A stretch of DNA of 16,004 nucleotides from Muribaculaceae bacterium (GTDB taxonomy: Bacteria; Bacteroidota; Bacteroidia; Bacteroidales; Muribaculaceae). The stretch's first letter is position 1. Each line of letters opens with the position of its first letter. The position numbers and the translations under genes were made by a program. The DNA lies in the NCBI GenBank assembly GCA_902836725.1, contig CADFRV010000024.1, forward strand, positions 1-16,004, in the 5' to 3' direction. This document shows positions 5,620 through 14,020 of this stretch, piece by piece. The notes below the pieces were generated by a model, which was not told where the DNA came from, ran no database searches, and worked only from the letters and a program-made list of their open reading frames with translations.

Positions 5620-7482
5620 ATGGATAACACAAGTCCTAACACTACACGCGTGCGCGAGCTTCAGAAAGTAGCTGTGCGCTTTTCTGGTGACTCCGGCGAC
5701 GGCATGCAGCTTGCCGGAAATATTTTCACCAACGTATCTGCCGGACTGGGCAACTCCGTTTCCACTTTTCCTGACTATCCCGCTGAAATCCGTGCCCCGC
5801 AAGGGTCGCTTGGAGGCGTGAGCGGTTTCCAGGTAAGCGTAGGCTCCGGAGTGCATACTCCCGGCGACCGCTGCGATGTGCTCGTCGCCATGAATCCGGC
5901 GGCACTCAAGCAGAGCTACAAGTTTTTGAATCAAGGGGGTGTAATCATCATAGATGTTGATTCCTTCAAAGAGGACGGCCTGAAGAAGGCCAAGTTCGAG
6001 ACTGACGATCCGATCAGGGAGCTTGGCATTACGGCGCAGGTGGTGGAGGTGCCTGTCACCTCAATGACCAAAGCCGCGCTGGCCGACTCCGGCATGGATA
6101 TCAAATCGGTGCTCAAATGCCGCAATATATTCACACTCGGTCTGCTCTGCTGGCTTTTTGACCGTCCGCTCGAGAACGCCGACCGCATGCTCCGCGAAAA
6201 ATTCGCCAGAAAACCGGCGGTCTACGAGGCCAACTCCAAGGTGCTTCGCGCGGGCTTTGACTACGGCCACAACATACATGCCTCGGTGTCGACATACAGC
6301 ATCGCTACCGACGAGATACGCCCCGGCACCTATACCGACATCAAGGGGAACGAGGCTACAGCCTGGGGGCTTATAATGGCCTCCGAGAAATCAGGCCGTC
6401 CGCTGTTCCTGGGAAGCTATCCTATCACTCCCGCCACCGATATCCTCCACGAGCTTGCCAAGCGCCGCGACCTCGGCGTGAAGGCGTGCCAGATGGAGGA
6501 TGAGATAGCCGGCGTATGCTCTGCCATAGGCGCCTCCTTCGCAGGCTCACTCGGCGTGACCTCCACTTCCGGTCCCGGTCTGGCCCTGAAAGGTGAGGCC
6601 ATCGGCCTTGCCGTGATGGCCGAGCTCCCGCTGGTGGTAATCGACGTGCAACGCGGCGGTCCCTCTACCGGTCTCCCGACCAAGACCGAGCAGACAGACC
6701 TCAACCAGGCGCTCTTCGGCCGCAACGGCGAGAGCCCGCTCGTAGTGGTGGCCGCCACCTCTCCCACCATGTGCTTCGACATGGCTTTCGAGGCGTCGCG
6801 TATCGCCATTGAGCATATGACCCCCGTGATCCTGCTTACCGATGCGTTTATCGGCAACGGTTCGTCGGCATGGCGTATCCCCGAGGCCGACGAATATCCT
6901 GAGATAAAGGTGCCCGTTATTCCCGCCGACAAGCGCGACGGATGGCAACCCTATATGCGCGACGAGGCAACCCTGGCGCGCTACTGGTCGCTTCCCGGCA
7001 CGGAAGACGGTCTGACACACCGCATCGGCGGTCTGGAAAAGGATTTCAATACAGGAGCTATCTCCAACAGTCCTTCGAATCATGCCAAAATGATAGAGAC
7101 ACGCCGTGAGAAGGTGGAGCGTGTGGCTCTCGACATACCCCTGCAGGAGGTGCTCTGCGACTCTCCCGAGGCTGAGACGCTGCTTGTGGGATGGGGAGGC
7201 ACATTCGGTCATCTCTATACCGCAGCCGAGGAGCTGAACCGCGAGGGGCATGCTGTGGCTCTCGCCCAGTTCCGCTACATACAGCCGCTCCCGGCGAACA
7301 CCGGCGAGATACTGAGGCGCTACAAGCGCGTCATTGTGGCTGAACTGAATACCGGCCAGTTCGCCGATTACCTCCAGTGCCGTTTCCCCGACGTGCGCAT
7401 AGAGCGCATCAACAAGATCGAGGGACAGCCCTTCATGGTATCCGAGATTGTAGATCAGGTAAAAGAAAAAATCGCAAAGTAA
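5620..7482 (+). CDS. korA: 2-oxoglutarate:ferredoxin oxidoreductase, fused gamma-alpha subunit
   Basis: Large subunit (620 aa) of a 2-oxoacid:ferredoxin oxidoreductase, which in the cytoplasm interconverts a 2-oxoacid plus CoA and acyl-CoA plus CO2 with ferredoxin as electron carrier. Residues about 15-215 form the gamma domain (VRFSGDSGDGMQLAGNIF, PDYPAEIRAP and GSLGGVSGFQV). Residues about 240-500 are the alpha (pyrimidine-binding) domain with LGSYPITPATDILHELAK and the QMEDEIAG segment carrying the Glu (E293) expected to activate thiamine diphosphate. Residues about 513-620 are the C-terminal domain (LLVGWGGTFGHLYTAAEEL, FRYIQPLP, VAELNTGQFADYL). Length and fused order match KorA proteins. 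korB follows after 10 bases. Substrate cannot be fixed by reading alone; 2-oxoglutarate is the usual one for this two-gene type. Confidence 0.93.
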   Translation: MDNTSPNTTRVRELQKVAVRFSGDSGDGMQLAGNIFTNVSAGLGNSVSTFPDYPAEIRAPQGSLGGVSGFQVSVGSGVHTPGDRCDVLVAMNPAALKQSYKFLNQGGVIIIDVDSFKEDGLKKAKFETDDPIRELGITAQVVEVPVTSMTKAALADSGMDIKSVLKCRNIFTLGLLCWLFDRPLENADRMLREKFARKPAVYEANSKVLRAGFDYGHNIHASVSTYSIATDEIRPGTYTDIKGNEATAWGLIMASEKSGRPLFLGSYPITPATDILHELAKRRDLGVKACQMEDEIAGVCSAIGASFAGSLGVTSTSGPGLALKGEAIGLAVMAELPLVVIDVQRGGPSTGLPTKTEQTDLNQALFGRNGESPLVVVAATSPTMCFDMAFEASRIAIEHMTPVILLTDAFIGNGSSAWRIPEADEYPEIKVPVIPADKRDGWQPYMRDEATLARYWSLPGTEDGLTHRIGGLEKDFNTGAISNSPSNHAKMIETRREKVERVALDIPLQEVLCDSPEAETLLVGWGGTFGHLYTAAEELNREGHAVALAQFRYIQPLPANTGEILRRYKRVIVAELNTGQFADYLQCRFPDVRIERINKIEGQPFMVSEIVDQVKEKIAK

Positions 7483-7492
7483 CAGGTTTGAT

Positions 7493-8491
7493 ATGACTTT
7501 TCAGGATTTCAAAAGCGACCAGCCTGTGCGCTGGTGCGCCGGTTGTGGTGACCACGCGGTCCTCAATTCGTTACATAAGGCAATGGCAGCCTTAGGCGTG
7601 CCTCCACAGCAGACGGCAGTCATTTCAGGCATCGGATGCTCCTCGCGCCTGCCGTATTATATGAACACCTACGGATTCCATACCATACACGGGCGTGCCG
7701 CCGCCGTGGCCACAGGCTTCAAGGTGGCCAATCCCGGCATGACCGTATGGCAGATCTCGGGCGACGGCGACGGCCTGGCGATCGGCGGCAACCATTTCAT
7801 CCATGCCGTGCGCCGCAATGTGGATATCAACATGCTGCTGCTCAACAACAAGATATATGGCCTTACCAAAGGACAGTATTCCCCGACATCGGAGCGCGGT
7901 TTCGTGTCGAAATCGTCGCCTTACGGCACTACGGAGGATCCGTTTATCCCGGCGGAACTGGTATTTGGCGCCCGCGGCAATTTCTTCGCCCGCACGATAG
8001 ATGTGGATCTTGCCACATCGCAGGAGGTGATGCTTGCCGCCGCACGCCACAAAGGCGCTTCGGTTGTGGAGGTGCTCCAGAACTGCATGATATTCAACAA
8101 CGGCATACATTCTGAGATTACCGACCGCGACAAGCGTGCCGACCGTACCATACATCTGCGCCACGGCGAGAAGATGATATTCGGAAAGGACAACAACCGC
8201 GGCCTGGTGCGCGACGGTTTCCTGCTCAAAGCCGTGACGATAGGGGAGGATGGGTACACCATGGACGATGTGCTCGTGCACGACGCCCGCACACCCTCCA
8301 ATTTCCTCCATCAGCAACTGGCAATGATGGACGGCAAGGATCTTCCCCTCGCCTTAGGGGTGATACGCGATGTGGAGGCGCCCGCATATGATGAGGAGGT
8401 GAACCGCCAGGTAGAGGAGGTGCGCGCCCGCAAGGGATTTACAGCCCTGCGCGACGTGATCCTCTCCGGCGATACATGGACTGTAGAATAA
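7493..8491 (+). CDS. korB: 2-oxoglutarate:ferredoxin oxidoreductase, beta subunit
   Basis: Thiamine-diphosphate-binding beta subunit, 332 aa, partner of the korA product. The N-terminal RWCAGCGDHAVL (C15, C18) is the conserved KorB/PorB CxxCG segment. The ThDP/Mg motif begins at SGDGDGLAIGGNH (89-101) and ends at LLLNNKIYGLTKGQ (115-128), the GDG-x(n)-NN signature. IHGRAAAVATG (65-75) is also typical. No separate ferredoxin-like delta subunit is encoded next to it, as usual for two-subunit KorAB enzymes. Translation begins 10 bases after korA. A HAD phosphatase gene follows after 9 bases and is probably in the same transcript. Confidence 0.94.
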   Translation: MTFQDFKSDQPVRWCAGCGDHAVLNSLHKAMAALGVPPQQTAVISGIGCSSRLPYYMNTYGFHTIHGRAAAVATGFKVANPGMTVWQISGDGDGLAIGGNHFIHAVRRNVDINMLLLNNKIYGLTKGQYSPTSERGFVSKSSPYGTTEDPFIPAELVFGARGNFFARTIDVDLATSQEVMLAAARHKGASVVEVLQNCMIFNNGIHSEITDRDKRADRTIHLRHGEKMIFGKDNNRGLVRDGFLLKAVTIGEDGYTMDDVLVHDARTPSNFLHQQLAMMDGKDLPLALGVIRDVEAPAYDEEVNRQVEEVRARKGFTALRDVILSGDTWTVE

Positions 8492-8500
8492 CACGTGCTT

Positions 8501-9109
8501 ATGAATTTTCTTTTCGATCTCGGTGGAGTGATAATCGACATACGGCGCCAGGACTGCGTGGATGCGTTCAGGCGCCTCGGGTTCGGGGATATAGGGGATT
8601 ATCTGGGCGACTACGGGCAGAAAGGTGTGTTCCTGGCTCTCGAGGAGGGTAAGGTGACACCTGAGGAATTCCGCGCCGAGCTGCGCAAGCATCTTCCTGC
8701 CGATGTGACCGACAGCCAGATCGACGCCGCTTTCAACGCCTTCATCACCGGAATACCGCTCTCCCGCCTGCAGGCTTTGCGCCGGCTGCGTGCAGAGGGG
8801 CATAAGCTTTATGTGATCTCCAACACCAACCCGGTGATGTGGGACGCAAGCATAAAGGACGCCTTCGCGCAGGAGGGTGGCGACATAAACACCTATTTCG
8901 ACGGTGTGGTGACATCGTTCGAGGCAGGTGTGTGCAAGCCCGATCCCGCGATATTCGCGCTCTGCTGCCGCAAATTCGGCATCCGGCCGGAGGAAACGGT
9001 GTTTTTCGATGATTCGGCCGCCAACTGCGAGGCTGCATCCCGTCTGGGTTTCCATGCCGTGCACGTACCCCCGGGAAAGGAATTCTCCGACCTGCTTCCG
9101 TGTCGATAA
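8501..9109 (+). CDS. HAD-superfamily (YihX-like) phosphatase
   Basis: Cytoplasmic HAD hydrolase, 202 aa from the ATG at 8501; a GTG at 8495 would add only two residues. All four HAD motifs are visible: motif I FDLGGVI with nucleophile D6, motif II VISNTN with S107, motif III VCKPDPAIF with K146, and motif IV VFFDDSAAN with D170 and D171. Motif I has the DxGG form, with Gly at the position where many phosphatases have the second Asp, as seen in YihX and haloacid-dehalogenase-type enzymes. The cap is a small helical bundle (about 15-90). YihX dephosphorylates alpha-D-glucose 1-phosphate in E. coli; whether this protein shares that substrate is unknown. It is the third gene of the korAB transcript and is closed by a strong terminator. 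Confidence 0.88.
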   Translation: MNFLFDLGGVIIDIRRQDCVDAFRRLGFGDIGDYLGDYGQKGVFLALEEGKVTPEEFRAELRKHLPADVTDSQIDAAFNAFITGIPLSRLQALRRLRAEGHKLYVISNTNPVMWDASIKDAFAQEGGDINTYFDGVVTSFEAGVCKPDPAIFALCCRKFGIRPEETVFFDDSAANCEAASRLGFHAVHVPPGKEFSDLLPCR

Positions 9110-9128
9110 TCTTACGATACAATAAACC

Positions 9129-9157
9129 AACCCCTCTTCCGAGGGGTTTTTATTTTT
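9129..9157 (+). terminator. Intrinsic terminator of the korA-korB-HAD operon
   Basis: Perfect 8-bp stem AACCCCTC (9129-9136) / GAGGGGTT (9141-9148) with a TTCC loop, followed by TTTATTTTT. It lies 19 bases after the HAD stop codon: a textbook rho-independent terminator. Confidence 0.92.
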
Positions 9158-9177
9158 GACAAATATATTTCTGAGAG

Positions 9178-10182
9178 ATGGCAAGACGTTTTTTCGCGGC
9201 GATACTGGCCGCCGTGCTGTCGCTGGTGGCGGCGGCACAAGGGGGATGGGAACCTGATGTGCTCGGCGACGGCTACGAGTGCCGCCGTGTGGAGCAGGGT
9301 ACCGATTATTCCGGACGGGTTGTATCCACGGTCATAAGGAAGCTCGCGCCTGATTCGATCCACCCGTCGAAAGCGGTGCTGTATGTGCATGGCTTCAACG
9401 ATTATTTTTTTCAGGCGGAGATGGGAAACGAGTTTGTGGACCACGGCTATGATTTCTATGCCGTAGATCTGCGCAAATACGGGCGCTCGCTTCTGCAGGG
9501 GCAGAGGAGATGCGAATGCCGCTCTCTCGACGAATATTTTCCCGATCTTGATTCGGCGCTTGTAGATATAAAACGCGGCGGTATAAGCGAAGTGGTGCTG
9601 ATGGGGCATTCGACCGGAGGCCTTGTCTCGGCATATTTCATGGCTAAGAACAAGCGTCCCGATATAAAGGCGCTTGTGCTTAACAGTCCGTTTCTCGACT
9701 GGAATCTCGGATGGGAGGAGAAGATTGTGCCTCTGGTGGCCTGGTGGGGCGGAATATTCCCGAATACACCGATCAGGCAGGGCGATTCGACGGCATATGC
9801 AGAAAGCCTGCTGAAACGCTACCACGGGGAATGGAATTACAATACAGACTGGAAGCTGATAAAGTCTCCGGATGTCACGGCCGGATGGATAAGGGCCATT
9901 GACGAGGCGCAGAAAGCGCTGCGCGACGGCAAGGCGCGTATCAGCGTGCCTATCCTGCTGATGTTCTCGGCATACGGGGCTTCTGACAGCAGGGCTGCGA
10001 AATATGGCGGTGGCGACGGGGTGCTTGATCCCGCCGATATCCGCCGCTACGGTTGCATGCTTGGTCCGCATGTGACCTGCCTGAAAGTCTATGGCGGCTT
10101 GCATGATCTGGTACTCTCCGCCCCGGCGGTGAGAGCCGCCCTCTATGGCAAGATTTTCGCGTGGCTGGCGCAGAAGGTCTGA
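9178..10182 (+). CDS. Exported alpha/beta hydrolase (serine hydrolase, S33/Hydrolase_4-like)
   Basis: Secreted or periplasmic 334-aa alpha/beta hydrolase. Residues 1-20 (RR followed by a hydrophobic Ala/Leu stretch, ending AAA-Q) are a signal peptide. The oxyanion region is YVHGFNDYF (69-77) and the nucleophile elbow is LMGHSTGGLVS with S145. The likely catalytic His is H309 in VYGGLHDLVLS, and D284 in GVLDPADI is the best candidate acid. VDLRKYGRS (97-104) resembles the VDLRGHG segment of monoglyceride-lipase and lysophospholipase relatives, so an ester or acyl-lipid substrate is plausible but not established. It follows the terminator at 9129-9157; a weak TATATTTC box lies at 9164-9171. It is transcribed alone, toward the minus-strand gene beyond 10281. 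Confidence 0.87.
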   Translation: MARRFFAAILAAVLSLVAAAQGGWEPDVLGDGYECRRVEQGTDYSGRVVSTVIRKLAPDSIHPSKAVLYVHGFNDYFFQAEMGNEFVDHGYDFYAVDLRKYGRSLLQGQRRCECRSLDEYFPDLDSALVDIKRGGISEVVLMGHSTGGLVSAYFMAKNKRPDIKALVLNSPFLDWNLGWEEKIVPLVAWWGGIFPNTPIRQGDSTAYAESLLKRYHGEWNYNTDWKLIKSPDVTAGWIRAIDEAQKALRDGKARISVPILLMFSAYGASDSRAAKYGGGDGVLDPADIRRYGCMLGPHVTCLKVYGGLHDLVLSAPAVRAALYGKIFAWLAQKV

Positions 10183-10208
10183 CGCGTCTTTGCGGGCCTG
10201 ATACAATG

Positions 10209-10248
10209 CAGGGGGTGAGCCGGAATTTCGATCACGGCTCACCCCCTG
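10209..10248. terminator. Bidirectional terminator hairpin between convergent genes
   Basis: A perfect 14-bp inverted repeat (10209-10222 with 10235-10248; arms CAGGGGGTGAGCCG and CGGCTCACCCCCTG) with a 12-base loop, in the 98-base gap between two convergent genes. T-runs are weak (GTTTT on the plus strand, none on the minus), so it may work with Rho or protect 3' ends rather than act as a classic terminator. Confidence 0.7.
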
Positions 10249-10280
10249 AGGTTTTGAAGTATTAGAGAAATTGAAGTCTG

Positions 10281-11864
10281 TTATCTGACAACCGTCTTAG
10301 TGGCTTTGCCATCCTGTATCCTGATGTATATGCCGGGCGTGCCGGGATGCTGCACGGGACGTCCCGAAAGGTCGAAGAACCGTGCGGCGCTTTCAGTATC
10401 CGGCATTACGGGAGCGGCGATGGAGCTGTTGTCGGTATATACGGTCTCAGATGGATATTCAGTATCTCCATCTTTGTAGACGGTCTGCACGCCTACGACA
10501 TCCACCTCCTCATAAATGAAGAATGTGTGGGTTGCACCCATCCCCATGAAGTCGAAATTGTCGTCGGTGAATCCGTATGGTACCAGTGTCATATCTTCCT
10601 CCAGACCGCTGTAGAGACCGGGGGTGAATGTATATGGCTCGCCGTCGAAATATACGCGGTAGAACAGTTTTGAAGTGTCGAGTCCAAGACCGTCGGTGTT
10701 TGTCACAGGGAAGTTGAACTCGAAGGCTCCCATCTCGTAATCCTCGTCGTATGGCTCATAGGTGGTGATGGCCGGAGTTGCGGGAGTGAATGACATTTCT
10801 GCTGGGATGGCCTTGAACTCGGGACGTGCGAAGGTCTCCACGCTGAGTACTATCCGTTGTCCGAGAGTGTTTATCATCATGCCCTGGTCTGATGTGAGAG
10901 TGAGGCGGTCGTCTGCCATTGTGAACAGTGCGGCTCCATTTGGAGTGAACTTATCCACATCGCGCCACAGTGTCTCGTCGTAGACGGTCTCCACGTCGGC
11001 CCCGTGGAAATAGCAGTAGTGGTATTGCGCGCTCTCTATGCCGAGATATTGTCCGGATGGGAAAGATACGGTGTTGCCATCGATATCACCCTTGATCCAG
11101 GCATCGGGAAATACTTTTGAAAAACCTTGTATGTATACCTCGCTGTCTGTCATGGCGAGTTGTACCCGCGAGCCGCTCTCGCCGTAAGTGAAGGACCATT
11201 CTTGCGGTTCTATTCCTGCGGGAGGTGTGACCGGCGTGTCGCTGAATGGGGTAAACGATGTGTTGAATTCCCCGTAGCCATACCATCTGCCGTCACTGTC
11301 GCCAAGGCCGAGTATCATGTCGTTCTGCGCTCCGCCTTCCATCTGCCATATTCCGTCGGTTAGTGTCCATGTAATGGTACTGTTTTCGGCATCCGGAATA
11401 TATGTGGCTTCGTCGTTGCCGAGCATGGTATAGTTCATGCGGTAGAGCGACAAGGTCACCTCTTCTTCATTGACCATACCCTGCAGTACCGGCTGCGGGA
11501 GATGCGCCACCAGTTTGCCGTCCTCCATATCGAGGCGGAGATATGAGTCTGTGTCGGCTTGAGACAGTGGATTGTAAAGATAATAACTGCCGTCGGTGCC
11601 GGCTATTATCTCAGTAGCCACCCCTTCGTATGCGGCCGTCTGTACGCTTCCCATTACGGCGTAATAGGCTCCTCCTCCACGGGAATACTCGCCTGTAGTG
11701 CCCTCGGGCGCCTGTGTGATTATCTGTGTGGTACCGTTGGGCTGGATGCGGACGGCCGGTGTAAACTTACGCGCGTTAAGTCTTGTGTCCCGGTCGGGAG
11801 CTTGTGCGCTTGTGTGTGGCAGAATGCCTGTGATTGCAAGGAGTAATAGGTAGAAATGCTTCAT
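10281..11864 (-). CDS. Secreted protein of unknown function with T9SS-like C-terminal tail
   Basis: 527-aa exported protein from the ATG at 11862-11864; an upstream start at 11924 would add 20 residues overlapping the promoter. Residues 1-20 (MKHFYLLLLAITGILPHTSA) are a signal peptide. The body is beta-rich and acidic. It shows a module VYIQGFSKVFPDAWIKGD (243-260), then TVSFPSGQYLG, with a divergent earlier copy around 84-125 (TEIIAGTDGSYYLYNP and later LVAHLPQP). A further region (378-437) contains SKLFYRVYFDGEPYTF and GLEEDMTLVPYGF. The end, ARFFDLSGRPV then GIYIRIQDGKATKTVVR, resembles Bacteroidetes type IX secretion sorting tails. It is paralogous to the protein encoded at 12040-13626 along much of its length. 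Separate promoter at 11899-11929. No enzymatic motif is visible; surface or secreted location is inferred. Confidence 0.85.
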   Translation of the reverse strand: MKHFYLLLLAITGILPHTSAQAPDRDTRLNARKFTPAVRIQPNGTTQIITQAPEGTTGEYSRGGGAYYAVMGSVQTAAYEGVATEIIAGTDGSYYLYNPLSQADTDSYLRLDMEDGKLVAHLPQPVLQGMVNEEEVTLSLYRMNYTMLGNDEATYIPDAENSTITWTLTDGIWQMEGGAQNDMILGLGDSDGRWYGYGEFNTSFTPFSDTPVTPPAGIEPQEWSFTYGESGSRVQLAMTDSEVYIQGFSKVFPDAWIKGDIDGNTVSFPSGQYLGIESAQYHYCYFHGADVETVYDETLWRDVDKFTPNGAALFTMADDRLTLTSDQGMMINTLGQRIVLSVETFARPEFKAIPAEMSFTPATPAITTYEPYDEDYEMGAFEFNFPVTNTDGLGLDTSKLFYRVYFDGEPYTFTPGLYSGLEEDMTLVPYGFTDDNFDFMGMGATHTFFIYEEVDVVGVQTVYKDGDTEYPSETVYTDNSSIAAPVMPDTESAARFFDLSGRPVQHPGTPGIYIRIQDGKATKTVVR

Positions 11865-11898
11865 AAATTGGCGTTTTGTTGGAAAAATGTTGTTTGGG

Positions 11899-11929
11899 GC
11901 AAAGGTATACAAAACTTTTGACATGTCAA
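11899..11929 (-). promoter_or_regulatory. Promoter of the secreted-protein gene at 10281-11864
   Basis: Read on the minus strand: TTG (11929-11927), a 19-base spacer and TACCTTTGC (11907-11899), matching the Bacteroidetes consensus. The predicted leader is about 30 bases. It shows that this gene is transcribed independently of its upstream paralogue. Confidence 0.75.
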
Positions 11930-11939
11930 TGTATGATGT

Positions 11940-11989
11940 AAAAAAATAGGGCGCAGTTCAAAATTGGAGAATTGAACTGCGCTCTATTT
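11940..11989 (-). terminator. Strong intrinsic terminator of the gene at 12040-13626
   Basis: An 11-bp perfect stem (11951-11961 with 11972-11982) continues outward, after one mismatch, for six more pairs to 11944/11989. On the minus strand it is followed by a run of seven Ts (complement of 11940-11946). It ends the upstream paralogue's transcript about 50 bases after its stop. Confidence 0.88.
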
Positions 11990-12039
11990 ATTGGATTATT
12001 TCATGCGGCTGCCCCCGAAAGTGGAGCCGTATGCCGCTG

Positions 12040-13626
12040 TTAGCGGACTACGGTCTTTTCCGCGTTGCTTGATCCGTCGGCGTAACGTGTGAGCTTGATG
12101 AAGATCCCCTGGGCGGGCTCGCTCACTTTCTGCCCGTTGAGATTGATGTATTCTTCGGAAACAGCCTCAGGTGCGACGGAAGGCGCGCTGATACCGGCCT
12201 CGCGGAACTGATGGGTGGCGATTTCGGAGTAGGTGGTGTTATCCCCGTCCTTGTACACGGCTCTTACGCCGATGGAGTCCATATCCTCGAGGAAGAATAC
12301 GAAGAAATACCCGTACATCGACATGATGAGATCGCCCTGGAATGCGTAGGGGATGTCTGTCATATCCTCCTCAAGGCCATACAGGTCTTTATCGAAGGTA
12401 TAAAGCTTTCCGTTGCTGAACACGTTGTAATACAGTTTCGACTGGTCAAGGGGATAACCTTCGGTATCAACGGCGTCCATTGTGAAAATCAGCGCTCCCA
12501 TCCCTTCGTTTTCATCGAATGCCTCTGTGCCTTCCTCGGAAGTATCTATTACCGGAGTGGCCGGTGTCTTTGTGCTTTCGGTATATGGGGTAAAGAATCC
12601 GTTTGTGAAAACACGGTTGCTGTTGAAGTCCACAGTCTCGTCGCCGATGCTGATGAAAAGGCTCCCGTTGATGGTATACCTGTCGCCGTTCTGCTTGATG
12701 GTAAGGGGAGATACAAGTTGCTTGTTGTCCTCTGAAATGCCGGTGACATAGGTGAGATATCCCTCATATACCCCCGTGTAGGTGGAAGGAATTGATATGG
12801 TTCCGTCGGAGACGGTGCCTTTTACCCATGCTTCGGGAATGAATGTGTTGAGGCCCTTGAACCAGACCTCGTCGCCGGATATTCCTACTGTGATCACGTT
12901 GGTTTTGGCTTCGTTGTTGCCGTTGTTGTAATCGAAAAGGTATCGGCTAGTCTGCATGTCGGCGGGGGCTTCAAGCGGTTTGAGGTCTTCCACTTTGTAG
13001 GAAAGACCCTGCTCGCCATAGCTGACAAAGTCGCCTGTCGCGTCAATAACGCCGACGATGCCTGCGTATTGGTTTAATTTGGGGTCTGCAAATTCAGGCA
13101 TGGCCTGTACAAGCCGGTTGCCATCCCATTTCATTTTGAGATCACAGTTCCCCTCTACCACTTTCAGTGAAATGCTCGTGCCGTTTGACTGGGGTGTCAT
13201 CAGGGCAATATACCGGTCGGCGGCAGGATTGCTTTCGTTGTGGTATATGAGCTGGGGGAATCGGAATGTCACACTGCCGTCGTCCCCGATATCACCCTTG
13301 ACCCAGTATGTCTGGGGCGCGTTATATTCGCTGATGATGTCGCGGATGTATATGGCCTCGTCTGTGCGTACCATAGCGCCCGCGTAGCCGTTTGTGGTTA
13401 CAGTAACCAATGCCGATGAGTAAATGAAATATGATGCTTCAGACGCGCAATAAAGCGGGTCTATGAGCGTGCCTTCCGGGGTGTCGGTTATTACTTCTGA
13501 GTTTGTAGCCGTTATAGTCCCGCCTGTGGCCGGCGTTATTTTGGCTGCCACCTGTTTCGGTGTACCGGCATTTGTAGCGGTTGCCGCAGCTGTAAGCAAT
13601 AATGCAAGGGTAAAGATTTTCTTCAT
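12040..13626 (-). CDS. Secreted paralogue with repeated P-x-AWVKG module and T9SS-like tail
   Basis: 528-aa exported protein. Residues 1-20 (MKKIFTLALLLTAAATATNA) are a signal peptide. Two copies of a module are visible: AIYIRDIISEYNAPQTYWVK then GDIGDDGSVTFRFPQL (91-126), and VWFKGLNTFIPEAWVKG then TVSDGTISIPS (254-281). Residues 375-430 contain MGALIFTMDAVDTEGYPLDQ, SKLYYNVFSNGKLYTF and GLEEDMTDIPYAF, and 453-470 contains GVRAVYKDGDNTTYSEIA; all have close counterparts in the gene at 10281-11864. The C-terminus, EEYINLNGQKV then GIFIKL and ending EKTVVR, is T9SS sorting-tail-like. Despite shared order, identity is patchy, so the duplication is old or the proteins diverged fast. Own promoter at 13769-13800 and own terminator. 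Function unknown; likely secreted or surface-anchored. Confidence 0.86.
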   Translation of the reverse strand: MKKIFTLALLLTAAATATNAGTPKQVAAKITPATGGTITATNSEVITDTPEGTLIDPLYCASEASYFIYSSALVTVTTNGYAGAMVRTDEAIYIRDIISEYNAPQTYWVKGDIGDDGSVTFRFPQLIYHNESNPAADRYIALMTPQSNGTSISLKVVEGNCDLKMKWDGNRLVQAMPEFADPKLNQYAGIVGVIDATGDFVSYGEQGLSYKVEDLKPLEAPADMQTSRYLFDYNNGNNEAKTNVITVGISGDEVWFKGLNTFIPEAWVKGTVSDGTISIPSTYTGVYEGYLTYVTGISEDNKQLVSPLTIKQNGDRYTINGSLFISIGDETVDFNSNRVFTNGFFTPYTESTKTPATPVIDTSEEGTEAFDENEGMGALIFTMDAVDTEGYPLDQSKLYYNVFSNGKLYTFDKDLYGLEEDMTDIPYAFQGDLIMSMYGYFFVFFLEDMDSIGVRAVYKDGDNTTYSEIATHQFREAGISAPSVAPEAVSEEYINLNGQKVSEPAQGIFIKLTRYADGSSNAEKTVVR

Positions 13627-13768
13627 AAATATATGTTTTAATGTTTTTTGGGGGGGACTGTGTCTCGGTTTCCGGGTTTTGTCTGTGGGATTTGTGATAA
13701 ATTTGTCGGTTTAGCGAGAAATAGTACTAATATTTGTAATTATATGGCGTGGTCTCGAGGTAATGATG

Positions 13769-13800
13769 GCAAATCTAATCAATTACTTTAAATTATGCAA
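13769..13800 (-). promoter_or_regulatory. Promoter of the secreted-protein gene at 12040-13626
   Basis: On the minus strand: TTG (13800-13798), a 20-base spacer and TAGATTTGC (13777-13769). Expected transcription start near 13763, leaving a long leader of about 135 bases before the ATG at 13626. The leader contains a C-rich run (complement of the G-run about 13650-13656). Confidence 0.7.
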
Positions 13801-13886
13801 CAGCATGTATGCCAATCGGGACCAATGTGAATGAATTTGAATGAATATACAGTTCCGGGATGGATAGCGTGGAGAGGAATGGATAT

Positions 13887-13932
13887 AAAAAAAGAATGAC
13901 TAACCAAATCCGAAGATTTAAATTAGTCATTC
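13887..13932 (-). terminator. Intrinsic terminator of tRNA-Asp with UUCG tetraloop
   Basis: On the minus strand, arms 13932-13923 and 13903-13894 (10 bp) enclose an inner 5-bp stem (13919-13915 with 13910-13906) capped by TTCG, then seven Ts (complement of 13887-13893). It begins 15 bases after the tRNA 3' end. Confidence 0.93.
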
Positions 13933-13946
13933 TCCTCTCTCTCCTG

Positions 13947-14020
13947 CGGTGCGGACGAGACTCGAACTCGCGACCCCCGGCGTGACAGGCCGATATTCTA
14001 ACCGACTGAACTACCGCACC
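13947..14020 (-). tRNA. tRNA-Asp (anticodon GTC)
   Basis: 74-base cloverleaf on the minus strand. The acceptor stem is GGTGCGG (5' end at 14020) with CCGCACC, and the discriminator base is G as expected for tRNA-Asp. The D-arm has AGTTCAGTCGGTTAGAAT, the anticodon GTC lies at 13986-13984 in the loop CTGTCAC, and the T-arm carries GTTCGAGTC. The 3' CCA is not encoded (CAG follows), so CCA must be added by nucleotidyltransferase. It is a single-tRNA transcript with its own promoter and terminator. Confidence 0.97.

Noticed and set aside
7625..8317. Long open frames antisense to korA, korB, rlmN and the HAD gene
   Set aside because: They are by-products of GC-rich coding sequence on the opposite strand and show no protein family features.
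9164..9171. TATATTTC as -7 box of the alpha/beta hydrolase gene
   Set aside because: The G of the consensus is missing and the required -33 position falls inside the terminator hairpin, so it is not listed as a promoter.
10249..10278. Third degenerate copy of the intergenic repeat core (ATTAGAG...GAAGTC)
   Set aside because: Only short scattered matches; not distinguishable from chance by eye.
13828..13846. TGAATGAAT repeated at a 10-base interval
   Set aside because: Too short and simple to be meaningful alone.
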